This document shows positions 18,638 to 27,370 of a stretch of 49,771 bases of DNA, one piece after another; positions within the stretch are counted from its first letter, which is position 1; each line of letters starts with the position of its first letter. A program made the translations under genes and the position numbers. Source of the DNA: Cyanobacteria bacterium SW_9_44_58. Its GTDB lineage: Bacteria; Cyanobacteriota; Cyanobacteriia; Cyanobacteriales; Rubidibacteraceae. The stretch covers positions 1 to 49,771 of the forward strand of contig PXPI01000053.1 of assembly GCA_003021905.1 (NCBI GenBank), given 5' to 3'. The notes beneath the pieces were generated by a model. The model worked only from the letters and a program-made list of their open reading frames with translations. It ran no database searches and was not told the DNA's origin.

Positions 18638-19537
18638 TCAAATTGAACTCTGTTGCATCATTTCTAAATAAATATGTTCTAAACGAATGGATTCACGACT
18701 TAAAGAATCGAGAGGAATTCCGGTAAACTTATCCATAATTGTTTTTAAGTCTTGTGCCTGTGGCAACCAAAACGCTAAGTCATTCCCATAGCGGCGAGGG
18801 GTTAATCCTAATTCTTGTCCCCGTTGAATGGCTTTTTCTTTTTCTTGAGTTTTAATCATAACAATTTCTTCCGCAGGAATTGATTTTTTTAAAGTTTCTA
18901 GGGTGCCTTCGGCGATAATTTGTCCTGATTTGAGAAGGCCAAGGCGTTGACATAATTTTTCTGCTTCGTCTAACAAATGTGTTGTTAAAATAATGGTTAT
19001 TCCTGTTTCTCGCAACTTATTAATTAATGACCAAATTTCATAACGGGTTTCGATGTCTAAGCCAGTTGTCGGTTCATCTAAAATCACTAATTCGGGATTA
19101 TGGACTAAAGCAACAGCAATGTTTAAACGACGCTGCATGCCGCCGCTGAGATTGGCAACAATACTCCTAGCGCGATCGCGCAATTGAACCGCATCTAAAC
19201 ACCAGGCAATTTGTTCTTTTCGGTGTTGTTTATTTAAACCATACAATTGGGCATAAAAATTCAGGTTTTCCTGGCAGGAAAGACTTTGATAGAGTAAATT
19301 TTGTTGAGGGGCAATCCCAATTAAGGATTTGGTTGCAGCAGAAATGGGTTGTTGATTAAATTCAATCCTACCGCGATCGCGCTCTAATAAATTACAGATC
19401 AGATTAATGGTTGTGGTTTTCCCTGCCCCGTTAGGGCCTAATAAGCCGTAAACTTCCCGGGGATAGGCAGTGAGCGTCAAATTTCGCAAGACTTCCCGTG
19501 AACCATAGGATTTACAAACGCCATCCAGTTTTAGCAC
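18638..19537 (-). CDS. ABC transporter ATP-binding protein (ABC-2 exporter)
   Basis: Canonical ABC ATPase motifs are present: Walker A GPNGAGKTT, Q-loop APQQNLLYQS, signature LSGGMQRRLN, Walker B LVILDEPTTGLD and H-loop TTHLLDEAEKL. The C-terminal 80 residues match the DrrA/CcmA-type extension. It energises export through the permease encoded immediately upstream at 19541, with 3 bases between the genes. The substrate (drug, polysaccharide or lipid) is not determined. Confidence 0.92.
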   Translation of the reverse strand: MLKLDGVCKSYGSREVLRNLTLTAYPREVYGLLGPNGAGKTTTINLICNLLERDRGRIEFNQQPISAATKSLIGIAPQQNLLYQSLSCQENLNFYAQLYGLNKQHRKEQIAWCLDAVQLRDRARSIVANLSGGMQRRLNIAVALVHNPELVILDEPTTGLDIETRYEIWSLINKLRETGITIILTTHLLDEAEKLCQRLGLLKSGQIIAEGTLETLKKSIPAEEIVMIKTQEKEKAIQRGQELGLTPRRYGNDLAFWLPQAQDLKTIMDKFTGIPLDSLSRESIRLEHIYLEMMQQSSI

Positions 19538-19540
19538 CCT

Positions 19541-20314
19541 TTACAGTCTCCTTTCTCGCACTAACATCCCTTGATACGATAACCAACCGCCTCCAACCAT
19601 TACTAAACTAAAGATCATTAAAAATAATAGATGGGATTGCACTTGCGAGAGGGATTCTTCTTGTGCCCAAATTCCCAATAATGCCTGATTCATGTGATAA
19701 ATGGGATTAAATTTCGCAATATTGAGTAAACTTTCTGGAAACAACGATGCCGGAAGAAACGTTCCCCCTAAAATGAGTAAAGGAACCCCAAACGCAGCCA
19801 CCAAAGCATTCACATCTTCGGTGCGGCGGGCTAATTGGGTTCCCAGAATAAATCCCAAACCGACATAAGCAGCAATGCTCATTAAAATAATTAATAGACC
19901 CAACAACCAATACTGCTCAATTTGCGCCCCGAACAATGTTGCGACCAAGTACACCAGTATTCCTTGACCAATGCCAATACAGGCATGGGCAACAAAAATG
20001 CCCAGAAAATAGGATAAACCGCTCAAGGGAGAGAGGAAAAGCCGTTTTAGGGTGTGTTGTTCTCTCTCAGCAACCACTGTGGCAACACTGCCCCCTAAAC
20101 AACTAAAAAAAAGGGCTGCCCCGACAAGGGTAACTGGCGCAGCATTGGTAAAGGCTTCTGCCGTTGACAAATTGGCTCGTTCTGCCAAAATAAAGCCGTT
20201 CAGCAACAAAATGGTAATGGGGAAAATTCCCCAAAAAATCAAGCTGCGCCGTCGTCGCCCTAATTCTAATAAAATGCGCTGGGCTACTGCTATGGTCTCG
20301 CGCCAATATTTCAT
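19541..20314 (-). CDS. ABC-2 type transporter permease
   Basis: This 257-residue protein has about six predicted membrane helices, including SLIFWGIFPITILLLNGFIL, VTLVGAALFFSCLGG and LLGLLIILMSIAAYVGLGFILG. The middle REQHTLKRLFLSPLSG is the usual ABC-2 cytoplasmic signature. It forms an exporter with the adjacent ATPase. The start lies only 28 bases from the divergent cruE-like gene, so promoters of the two overlap. Confidence 0.9.
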   Translation of the reverse strand: MKYWRETIAVAQRILLELGRRRRSLIFWGIFPITILLLNGFILAERANLSTAEAFTNAAPVTLVGAALFFSCLGGSVATVVAEREQHTLKRLFLSPLSGLSYFLGIFVAHACIGIGQGILVYLVATLFGAQIEQYWLLGLLIILMSIAAYVGLGFILGTQLARRTEDVNALVAAFGVPLLILGGTFLPASLFPESLLNIAKFNPIYHMNQALLGIWAQEESLSQVQSHLLFLMIFSLVMVGGGWLSYQGMLVRERRL

Positions 20315-20342
20315 TGTGTGAGGAGTTACTGCCTGTTTTTCT

Positions 20343-22289
20343 ATGAGTCAACGTCAATCATCTAATGTTCTTTTCCGTTCGTCAATTTCTCGCCGTCGCG
20401 TCTTACAACTGTTAGGGTTGGGTGTCGCTACTAGTGCTCTGGGTTACTCCCGTATTGTGAAACCGGAACCCGCGATCGCGCAAACTAGCAATCTAACGCT
20501 TCCTTCCCAATTAAAAGAAACCAAGCGGGTCGTTGTCGTGGGCGCTGGCTTAGCCGGCTTAGCCTGTGCCTATGAACTGAGTCAACGCGGCTTTCAAGTG
20601 ACCTTATTGGAAAAATCGCCGCAACTGGGAGGGAAAATTGCCAGCTGGCAAGTGCAAGTGGGAGAAGAAACTTTCCAAATGGAACACGGCTTCCATGGCT
20701 TCTTTCCACAGTATTATAACCTCAACCGTCTCCTAGAAGAACTAAAAATTGAAGACAATCTTCACTCCCTGGAGTTTTATTCCGTTGTTTTCCGTAATGG
20801 GGAATATAACCCGGAAGTATTTCGTCCGAATCATTCGGCCTTTCCTTGGAACGTAGTAGATTTAGCCATGTCTTCCTCCAACCTGATGCGTTGGGGAATT
20901 AATTTAACTGACCCGAAACATTGGGAAGTGTTTCGAGAAATTGGCGGTTTTAAGATTCCCGATACCTTTCACCGTTTAGATGATATCTCCGTGGCCGAGT
21001 GGGTTGCCGGCAGTTTTCCCCAGGGCTTATATGATTTATATTTCCTACCCTTTGCCAAATCAAGCCTCAATGCCCCCCATCAGTTAAGTGTTGGCGAACT
21101 CATGCAGTTTTTCCACTTCTACTTTTTTGGGAATCCCGAAGGACTCGCTTTTAATGGGACCAATGACGACATGGGAACCAGTATCGTTACTCCCATTGCC
21201 CAAGCCATCGAAAACAACGGGGGAACTATCATCCCGGAAGCGGAAGTGACGCAAGTTCAGTCTCAACAGGGAAAAATCACGCAACTTCGCTATCAACAAG
21301 GAACCAGGCAACCGCAAGCCCCATTTTGGGTGGAAAAAAATCCTCACCTTAGTAATGAGAAGATAACCTATTACGGCGCAGGAGATGCTGTTTATACCGC
21401 CACCGAAGCAGGAACCGAAGCCATTTCTTTAACTTGTACCCATCAAGGCTGTACGGTTCAACGACAAGCCAACGGTCAATTCCTGTGCCCTTGTCATGGT
21501 TCTTTATTTGCCGCTGACGGTACTGTATTAAGCGGTCCTGCCCAACAAAATTTACCGCGTTTAAAGGTGGTTCAACAAGATACCAATGCTGTGCAATTAG
21601 TGGGTAAAGATAATGATAACGCCGGAGAACACAACTTAGCCGCTGATTATTTTGTCTTCGCCACCGATGTTCCTGGGGTTCAACATCTATTTTCCCTGAC
21701 TGAAGGCGATATTAGCCAACAACAACGAAATCGAATTAAGGAACTGGCAGTAGCGGATCCTTTTGCGGTGGCCAGATTTTGGTTTGATCAGGATTTTTCT
21801 TGGGAACACAGTTACTTTGCCTCCCTTTCCGGCTATCCTCTCACCGACAGCATTTGTCTTTATCACCGAATTCAACAAGAATACATTGCTTGGCACGAAA
21901 AAACTGGGGGGAGTGTAGTGGAACTTCATGCCTACTGCTACTCGGAAAGCGATTTTCCCGATCAAACTACCCTTCTCAATCACTTTGAGCGGGAACTGTA
22001 TGAAATTGTTCCCGAATTGACCACAGCCACGCTGTTGCATCGAGAATTAGTCAATCAAAAGAATTTTTCCGGTTATCCCCCAGGCAGTTACGCCAACCGC
22101 CCAGAAACGGAAACCGAAATTGCCAATCTCTTTTTTGCCGGAGACTGGGTGAAAATGCCATTTCCCTGTGGTTTAATGGAACGTGCCGTCAGTAGCGGCT
22201 TTTTAGTCGCTAACGCTATTCTCAACAAGCAAGGGTTACAGCAACGCAAATTGTTATCGGTGAAACCGGAAGGAATTTTTACAATTTAA
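20343..22289 (+). CDS. cruE: FAD carotenoid desaturase/methyltransferase-like with internal Rieske domain (CruE/CrtU type)
   Basis: A twin-arginine-like N-terminus (SISRRRVLQLLG, residues 14-25) precedes a hydrophobic stretch. The FAD-binding fold begins at VVVVGAGLAGLACAYEL (63-79) with the ELSQRGF segment. A Rieske 2Fe-2S insertion at about 330-420 contains C365-T-H367 and C382-P-C384-H385, plus the extra cysteines C370 and C384 seen in b6f-type Rieske proteins. A second flavin segment (LFFAGDWV) closes the protein. This matches aromatic-carotenoid enzymes CrtU/CruE, which convert beta-carotene ends to aromatic rings. The 6-base gap to the Rieske oxygenase gene supports a shared carotenoid pathway. 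Confidence 0.65.
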   Translation: MSQRQSSNVLFRSSISRRRVLQLLGLGVATSALGYSRIVKPEPAIAQTSNLTLPSQLKETKRVVVVGAGLAGLACAYELSQRGFQVTLLEKSPQLGGKIASWQVQVGEETFQMEHGFHGFFPQYYNLNRLLEELKIEDNLHSLEFYSVVFRNGEYNPEVFRPNHSAFPWNVVDLAMSSSNLMRWGINLTDPKHWEVFREIGGFKIPDTFHRLDDISVAEWVAGSFPQGLYDLYFLPFAKSSLNAPHQLSVGELMQFFHFYFFGNPEGLAFNGTNDDMGTSIVTPIAQAIENNGGTIIPEAEVTQVQSQQGKITQLRYQQGTRQPQAPFWVEKNPHLSNEKITYYGAGDAVYTATEAGTEAISLTCTHQGCTVQRQANGQFLCPCHGSLFAADGTVLSGPAQQNLPRLKVVQQDTNAVQLVGKDNDNAGEHNLAADYFVFATDVPGVQHLFSLTEGDISQQQRNRIKELAVADPFAVARFWFDQDFSWEHSYFASLSGYPLTDSICLYHRIQQEYIAWHEKTGGSVVELHAYCYSESDFPDQTTLLNHFERELYEIVPELTTATLLHRELVNQKNFSGYPPGSYANRPETETEIANLFFAGDWVKMPFPCGLMERAVSSGFLVANAILNKQGLQQRKLLSVKPEGIFTI

Positions 22290-22295
22290 TCTGCT

Positions 22296-23336
22296 ATGGC
22301 ATCATCTAAACAGTCTGTTCGGGAACTGGGCATTAATCCCAACCATTGGTATGCAGTTGCCCGAAGCAATGAAGTTGCGGGGCAGCCTCATGGGGTGACC
22401 CTGTGGAAACAGCCCATTGTTCTCTATCGGCAAAGCAATGGCGAAATTTGCGCCCTAGAAGACCGTTGTCCCCATCGTTTTGTGAAACTGAGTTCCGGTC
22501 AAGTGCAGGGCGACAGCTTAGAATGCGCCTATCATGGCTGGCAATTCAACAGTCAGGGACAATGTGTTTCCATTCCCTATTTAAGTGCCAAGCAAAAGTT
22601 GCCTCCCTGTCAATTGCGCCAGTATCCGGTACAGGAACAAGATGGATTTATTTGGCTATTTTTAGGCGATAGGAAACAAGCCCCAAATGTTCCGCGTTTT
22701 TCTGTGCCCGAATGGGATCATCTCAATTATATTGCCACAGTTTCCATCATTGATACCCAAGCCCATTATTCCTATCTCATTGAAAATTTAATGGATATGT
22801 ATCATGGGCATTTGCATCAAAATTGGCAAGCTTGGACAGATGCCAAGTTAGACAAAATTGAAGAAACAGAAAAACACGTTGACGGCTACTATCAGGCACA
22901 AAGTTATTATAAAATTGATAAAATTTGGTCAATTTCACAACTATTTTTTCCCGCATTAAGACAACTTCATCCTGAACCTTTGACAGTCAGTTATATTTAT
23001 CCGCATTGGGTGTCCACCCTGGGAGATGACTTCAAAATTTATTGTTTATTTTGCCCCATTCATGAAACTGCCACCCGCGCTTATTTAATCCACTTTACCT
23101 CTCTCAATGCCTTTTGGCGACTCCATAAACTTCCCATTTGGTTTCGTCGCGATTTGAAAAATGCCTTATTTGGTTCGGCGCAACACTTATTAGATGGGCT
23201 AGTGCGTCAAGATGTAGCAATGATTGAACAAGAACAACAAGCTTACTTAGAAAATCCCCATCAAAAAGGCTATGAATTTAATCCTGTTTTAGGCAGTGTT
23301 CAGCGTTTAATTCACAGACAAGTTAATCAATCTTGA
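22296..23336 (+). CDS. cruH: Rieske-type non-heme iron oxygenase (CruH-like candidate)
   Basis: The Rieske cluster ligands are C58-P-H60 and C77-A-Y-H80, followed by a mononuclear iron region NLMDMYHGHLHQ with Asp and His ligands. Total length is 346 residues. It resembles pheophorbide-a-oxygenase/CAO-type oxygenases in layout. CruH oxidises methyl groups in synechoxanthin biosynthesis in Synechococcus 7002, and I infer that role mainly from its position 6 bases after the CruE-like gene. Chlorophyll or lipid oxygenase remain alternatives. The stop codon lies exactly at the end of a tnpB element. Confidence 0.6.
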   Translation: MASSKQSVRELGINPNHWYAVARSNEVAGQPHGVTLWKQPIVLYRQSNGEICALEDRCPHRFVKLSSGQVQGDSLECAYHGWQFNSQGQCVSIPYLSAKQKLPPCQLRQYPVQEQDGFIWLFLGDRKQAPNVPRFSVPEWDHLNYIATVSIIDTQAHYSYLIENLMDMYHGHLHQNWQAWTDAKLDKIEETEKHVDGYYQAQSYYKIDKIWSISQLFFPALRQLHPEPLTVSYIYPHWVSTLGDDFKIYCLFCPIHETATRAYLIHFTSLNAFWRLHKLPIWFRRDLKNALFGSAQHLLDGLVRQDVAMIEQEQQAYLENPHQKGYEFNPVLGSVQRLIHRQVNQS

Positions 23337-23346
23337 ACCTCTCCCA

Positions 23347-24705
23347 CTAAGCTCCTAATGTCGCTATAGTGGGAGATTCCTGCTTCAGACTCTTAACTAG
23401 ATCGATCCGAAGATCAACCCCCGTCAGACCGTCTCCACAAGCATTTTTAAGGTGCGCTTGCGCTCTGCGCGGGAAACCCGCGCTCAGGTCGCACCTTTTA
23501 ATGTCCACGGGCGTTCCGACCGCAGACAATCCTTCAGGTCTGCTTTCCAATGCGCGGGAAACCCGCGCTTGGGTCAGACCTCGATTTCTAATGACTTCAG
23601 CAGCCACCACGTCACGTGGGGCTATGTACTGGCATTCAGGACAATGATGCACTCTTACATTAAGAGTCTTTTTACCTGTATGCGCTCCACACTGACTACA
23701 CTCTTGAGACGTGCCGTCTTTGTTGACTTTGCCAAAGTAAACATCACGCTTCCAACAAACCCATTGAAGGATGTTGACAAACTGACCGAAACCAGCATCA
23801 GCAGCGTGCTTAGACAGCATCCCTCTTTGCCAACTAATGAAGTTGATATCTTCAACAAAGATCATCCCTGCTCCATCGCATAATTGATGGGCTAACTTAA
23901 AGTGCCAGTCTTTACGGGCATCAGAGATGCGTTGATGAACTCTTGCTATTTTACGATTTAGTTTATGGCGATTATTTGACCCTTTCTTTTTATTCTTAAG
24001 CCTTCTTTGTAGCAATTTCAGCTTACGTTGAAGAGATTTTAAGAACCGAGGACGCTTAACCTCTAAACCATCGCTAGTAGCAACAAACTTGTCAAACCCT
24101 AAATCTAAACCTCTAGGGTGCCCATGAGGAAAGGGTTGGGGGACATCTACATCTAACTGAAGAGAGAGCATTACAAAATAACCAGAGGCTTTTCTAATCA
24201 CTCTTGCTTGTTTAATGACAAACCCTTCGGGAATTTCCCTAGACTTTCTGAATTTAACCCATCCTAATTGAGGTAATTTGACTTGATTTCCTTTTACGGT
24301 TTCTTTCCCCAATTGAGGTATAACGTAAGACCTCATTCTATACTTATTCTTAAAACGAGGGAAACCAAACCCTCTAGATTTCATATCAGAAAAAGCCCGA
24401 TCCAAAGTTCTTAAAACCTGTTGGATAACTTGAGCATTAATTGCTTTAAGTCGAGGGTTAGTTTTCTTCGCTTCAGTTAAAGCCTTTGCTTGTCTTTTGT
24501 AACTAGGATAAGGCTCATCAGGAGACATGATGTATTCCTGAACCAAAGAACAAGCATTAACGGGACACTTACGAGAATTAATCCAATCCTTTCTTTCTCT
24601 TAGCGCAAAATTCCAAACGGAACGACAAACATCAAGTGTCTGCTCAATAATGTCGATCTGTTGTTGACTTGGTTCTAGTCGGTACTCGTAAGAAAGTGTC
24701 AGCAT
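23347..24705 (-). CDS. tnpB: TnpB RNA-guided endonuclease
   Basis: An N-terminal TnpB/OrfB domain begins MLTLSYEYRLEPSQQQ. The RuvC nuclease carries all three acidic residues (D in GLDLGFDKF, E in FVEDINF, D in APRDVVAAE), with a CSQCG...CPEC zinc ribbon between the last two. TnpB is guided by an RNA made from its own 3' end to cleave DNA. The ORF track starts at a TTG at 24741; ATG 24705 fits the family. After RNRG a tail of about 76 residues is encoded by DNA that also forms RNA hairpins, ending in a KQESPT segment and a TAG inside the right-end hairpin. It looks intact. Confidence 0.9.
   Translation of the reverse strand: MLTLSYEYRLEPSQQQIDIIEQTLDVCRSVWNFALRERKDWINSRKCPVNACSLVQEYIMSPDEPYPSYKRQAKALTEAKKTNPRLKAINAQVIQQVLRTLDRAFSDMKSRGFGFPRFKNKYRMRSYVIPQLGKETVKGNQVKLPQLGWVKFRKSREIPEGFVIKQARVIRKASGYFVMLSLQLDVDVPQPFPHGHPRGLDLGFDKFVATSDGLEVKRPRFLKSLQRKLKLLQRRLKNKKKGSNNRHKLNRKIARVHQRISDARKDWHFKLAHQLCDGAGMIFVEDINFISWQRGMLSKHAADAGFGQFVNILQWVCWKRDVYFGKVNKDGTSQECSQCGAHTGKKTLNVRVHHCPECQYIAPRDVVAAEVIRNRGLTQARVSRALESRPEGLSAVGTPVDIKRCDLSAGFPRRAQAHLKNACGDGLTGVDLRIDLVKSLKQESPTIATLGA
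23467..23483. repeat. 17-bp perfect palindromic repeat, copy 1
   Basis: GCGCGGG-AAA-CCCGCGC, identical to the copy at 23552-23568. It is enclosed by an outer stem AAGGTGCG/CGCACCTT (23449-23497). Confidence 0.95.
23552..23568. repeat. 17-bp perfect palindromic repeat, copy 2
   Basis: Identical to the copy at 23467, but enclosed by a different outer stem, AGGTCTG/CAGACCT (23536-23581). Confidence 0.95.
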
Positions 24706-24795
24706 TGAATTAATCAAGTCACTGAAGTTATTTAAACACAAACTTACACAACCTATTCATCTGTGTAAGGATGTCCTGACGGACTTTGTTTATTG

Positions 24796-24900
24796 GTCAC
24801 GATTCATGAGGGGCTGTCGTCTGGGGTTTCCCCAGACGTTTATACGCCCCGTCTACCCGTTAAGCTCCTTACGTCGCTATAACGGGAGTCCTCTCGTGAC
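24796..24900. repeat. Nested inverted repeats at the tnpB left end
   Basis: The outer arms are GTCACGA (24796-24802) and TCGTGAC (24894-24900). Inside are GGGGC/GCCCC (24810-24850) around CGTCTGGGG-TTT-CCCCAGACG (24818-24838, perfect), then CCCGTTA/TAACGGG (24856-24886). The arrangement suggests a multibranched DNA or RNA fold. Confidence 0.85.
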
Positions 24901-24913
24901 ATTAAGATAGGGC

Positions 24914-27166
24914 TTATTTTTGGGAATTCCTGACATTAGTATCCTGAAAGACTTGCGAAAAGGAAAAATCTGGGGCAGCTAAGACAAATACCGTCGAAGG
25001 TAAACCAGTCACTTTTCTTTGCATATCTTGATAATGTTGAGGGAAGGTTTCATCAGGCATTGCCATGCCTAAGAAAGAAATATCGGCATTGCGAGAGGTT
25101 TCTTGCAAAATCCGATCAAACGACCGACCGTCGGCAACAATCACTTGGGGCATGGCACTGATTCGCGATTGGGTAAGGAGTCGGTTGAGGTTATTCCGTG
25201 CCGGCAGAACTGCACTTTGGTGATTAACAACGAGTTTCAGGTAAATGTTTGCCTCTCGCCAACGGATGTCACTACGGAGTAAATCGGCTAACAGCAACAT
25301 TAATCCGCCATTGGCTTGCATACTGCCGCCCCACCAAATATCAATGCGGCGGCGTTTCCCAAATCCTCGTTCATGGTTTTCTCGGAAGATAATGATATTC
25401 CGTTTTGATTGGTGAATTTGCCTGACCATCTGGCAGTAATTATTCAGATGATAAGATGAGCTAGTATCTCCCAGTAGAATCGTATTGGGAACAATGGGTC
25501 CTAAACCATAAGTTTCAACCAGATGTTGTACGCCAGTAAAGGTATCATTTGCCATCACAACACGGACTAACGCTTGTACGCCTTTTTTATCTAAGTATTT
25601 ACGAATCCGCCGTTCCATTTGTCCTTGTTGGACTAACCCGCGAGATCCGCTTTTCAAAACACTAGAAACAGTAATTAGACCGCGTTTATGAATAAGAGAG
25701 TCCGCTAGTTCAATGAGAGACCAACGTTTACTGGGTGCCCCCGACAAAACCAAAATGTGCGGTCGCCAGTTTTTGGGGTCTTCCTCCCGGTAAGTTTGGT
25801 CCAGTTGATAAATGCCAATGCGGAGTAACGCCATCCATAGGCCGCGGCGGACATCTCCCCAACTTACTTCTAATTCGCGCCGTTGCAACCAAAAATAGAG
25901 GCTGATACTGATAATGGCAGCAACAACAGTGGCAACAGCATTAATTAAGAACATGACTGCCAAACATCCAATTGCCCCCAGCAAGGAGAGTATCCAAGGC
26001 ACCTTAAACTTGGGACGAAAGGAGGGACTTTGTAAAAACGCCTCAATGGCTGCCGAGACATTTAGCACCATATAGGTAGTCAGGAAAAACATGGTTAAGA
26101 CTGGGGCAATCAGATTTAAGTCCCCAATGCAAACTGCGGCAATGACCACTGCTAGGGTTACTGCGGTTCCCACTCGGGGTTGATCGCTAGCGCCGCTTTT
26201 TTTCCCTAAAAACCGCATCCAACGCGGCAACACTCGGTCTCGCGCTAAGGCTTGTAAAATGCGCGGCGCCCCTAAAATACTGCCTAAGGTACTGCTGAGA
26301 GTGGCCCCCCAAACGCCGAATAAAATTGCTGGGCCCCATAATGCTGTTTCTTTCATAATCAGGGGTTCTTCTAATAGGGTCGTCGCATCAGCGCGAGTGG
26401 CCATGACAATGGGGAGAATCATGTAAATCAAATACCCGGTTCCCACAGCGGCTAAGGTTCCTACCGGAATCGATTTCGTGGGATTTTTCAAGTCTCCCGA
26501 CATATTAACCCCTGCCATAATGCCGGTTACTGCCGGAAAGAAGACAGCAAAGACGTTCCAGAAGGGTTCCGAAACTCGGTCTGATGCCCCCCACATTTCA
26601 ATTTCAGTGGCTTCCACGGGTTTTCCGAAAAAGAAAGAAAGCAAGGACAGCGCGATCGCGCCCATAATCAGATACTGCACCTTGGTTGCTATATCAGCAG
26701 ATATCAGCGCGATCACAGCCACCAACACCGTTACAATCAAGGCCACATATAACTGATTCAATTGGGGAAACTGATTTACGACACTTTCGGCAAACCCCAA
26801 GGTGTAAAGGGCGACCGACAGCGCCTGGGCAAAATAAAGGGGAATGCCCACTGCCCCGCCGCTTTCAATGCCGAGGGAGCGGCTAATCATATAATAGGCT
26901 CCTCCCCCGCGTACCAGTCGATCGGTTGCGATTTCGGAAATGGAGAGGGCCGTGAGAAAAGTAATTAATGTGGAGAGGGTGACAATGATTAACGTTCCCA
27001 AAAGTCCGACATTTCCAACTATCCAGCCAAATCGGAGATACATAATAACCCCTAAAATGGTAAGGATAGAAGGGGTATAAACCCCGCCAAATGTCCCCAT
27101 TTTTTCGCGGTTTGCAGGAGAGGAGGTTGATTGTTTTCGATTGGGAAAAGGGAGTTTAAACATCAC
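24914..27166 (-). CDS. Cation-chloride cotransporter-like (SLC12/APC superfamily) permease
   Basis: This 750-residue integral membrane protein opens with MGTFGGVYTPSILTILGVIMYLRFGWIVG, the hallmark first helix of Na-K-Cl cotransporter relatives. About twelve helices extend to near residue 430, followed by a soluble C-terminal domain of about 300 residues like that of SLC12 proteins. Bacterial members may carry ions or amino acids; the substrate is not fixed by sequence. A role in ion homeostasis under salt stress would be an inference. The tnpB element lies right after its stop. Confidence 0.82.
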   Translation of the reverse strand: MMFKLPFPNRKQSTSSPANREKMGTFGGVYTPSILTILGVIMYLRFGWIVGNVGLLGTLIIVTLSTLITFLTALSISEIATDRLVRGGGAYYMISRSLGIESGGAVGIPLYFAQALSVALYTLGFAESVVNQFPQLNQLYVALIVTVLVAVIALISADIATKVQYLIMGAIALSLLSFFFGKPVEATEIEMWGASDRVSEPFWNVFAVFFPAVTGIMAGVNMSGDLKNPTKSIPVGTLAAVGTGYLIYMILPIVMATRADATTLLEEPLIMKETALWGPAILFGVWGATLSSTLGSILGAPRILQALARDRVLPRWMRFLGKKSGASDQPRVGTAVTLAVVIAAVCIGDLNLIAPVLTMFFLTTYMVLNVSAAIEAFLQSPSFRPKFKVPWILSLLGAIGCLAVMFLINAVATVVAAIISISLYFWLQRRELEVSWGDVRRGLWMALLRIGIYQLDQTYREEDPKNWRPHILVLSGAPSKRWSLIELADSLIHKRGLITVSSVLKSGSRGLVQQGQMERRIRKYLDKKGVQALVRVVMANDTFTGVQHLVETYGLGPIVPNTILLGDTSSSYHLNNYCQMVRQIHQSKRNIIIFRENHERGFGKRRRIDIWWGGSMQANGGLMLLLADLLRSDIRWREANIYLKLVVNHQSAVLPARNNLNRLLTQSRISAMPQVIVADGRSFDRILQETSRNADISFLGMAMPDETFPQHYQDMQRKVTGLPSTVFVLAAPDFSFSQVFQDTNVRNSQK

Positions 27167-27370
27167 GGCTGAATTGATAATTGATCAGGGATAATTGATA
27201 ATTAAGGAAAAAGGGAGTAGGGATTTGAAATGATATTGTCGGGATATTCCATGTCATGTCTTCAGTTAGAGATTAGGCCTTCTATTGAGAAAGGTTCTTG
27301 GCTCTAACCGTTGGTCAATGTCTAAATTCCCCATTTTGATAAACAAGCAGTAATAAGCAGCACAATCATT

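Larger units (their letters stand above)
23341..23581 (-). ncRNA. Candidate omega-RNA (reRNA) scaffold overlapping the tnpB 3' end
   Basis: Four stems line up on the minus strand: two-tier hairpins at 23536-23581 and 23449-23497 sharing the core GCGCGGG/CCCGCGC, a GATC-UUCG-GATC hairpin at 23404-23415, and the terminal stem at 23341-23375. TnpB guide RNAs are known to be processed from this region, with the guide beginning just beyond the right end. Here that guide would start in the cruH 3' end (AGATTGATTAACTTG on the minus strand). Confidence 0.6.
23333..24900 (-). mobile_element. TnpB-only IS200/IS605-type (IS1341-like) element
   Basis: The element contains tnpB but no TnpA transposase. 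Its right end is a perfect 9-bp stem CTCCCACTA/TAGTGGGAG at 23341-23375, followed on the minus strand by AGGTTCA, which runs into the cruH stop codon. Its left end holds a homologous stem CCCGTTA/TAACGGG at 24856-24886, nested structures at 24810-24850, and an outer GTCACGA/TCGTGAC pair at 24796/24900. It sits between cruH and the SLC12-like transporter without breaking either. Exact borders are inferred. Confidence 0.72.

Noticed and set aside
23467-23568. Repeated palindromes as a CRISPR array
   Set aside because: Only two copies exist, with non-spacer intervening sequence inside tnpB, and no cas gene is present.
23452-23883. 143-codon plus-strand ORF opposite tnpB
   Set aside because: It is the complement of the tnpB zinc-finger and hairpin region, so openness is explained by tnpB and the palindromes.
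24705-24900. A TnpA (Y1 transposase) gene next to tnpB
   Set aside because: The space upstream of tnpB is under 200 bases and contains only palindromes.
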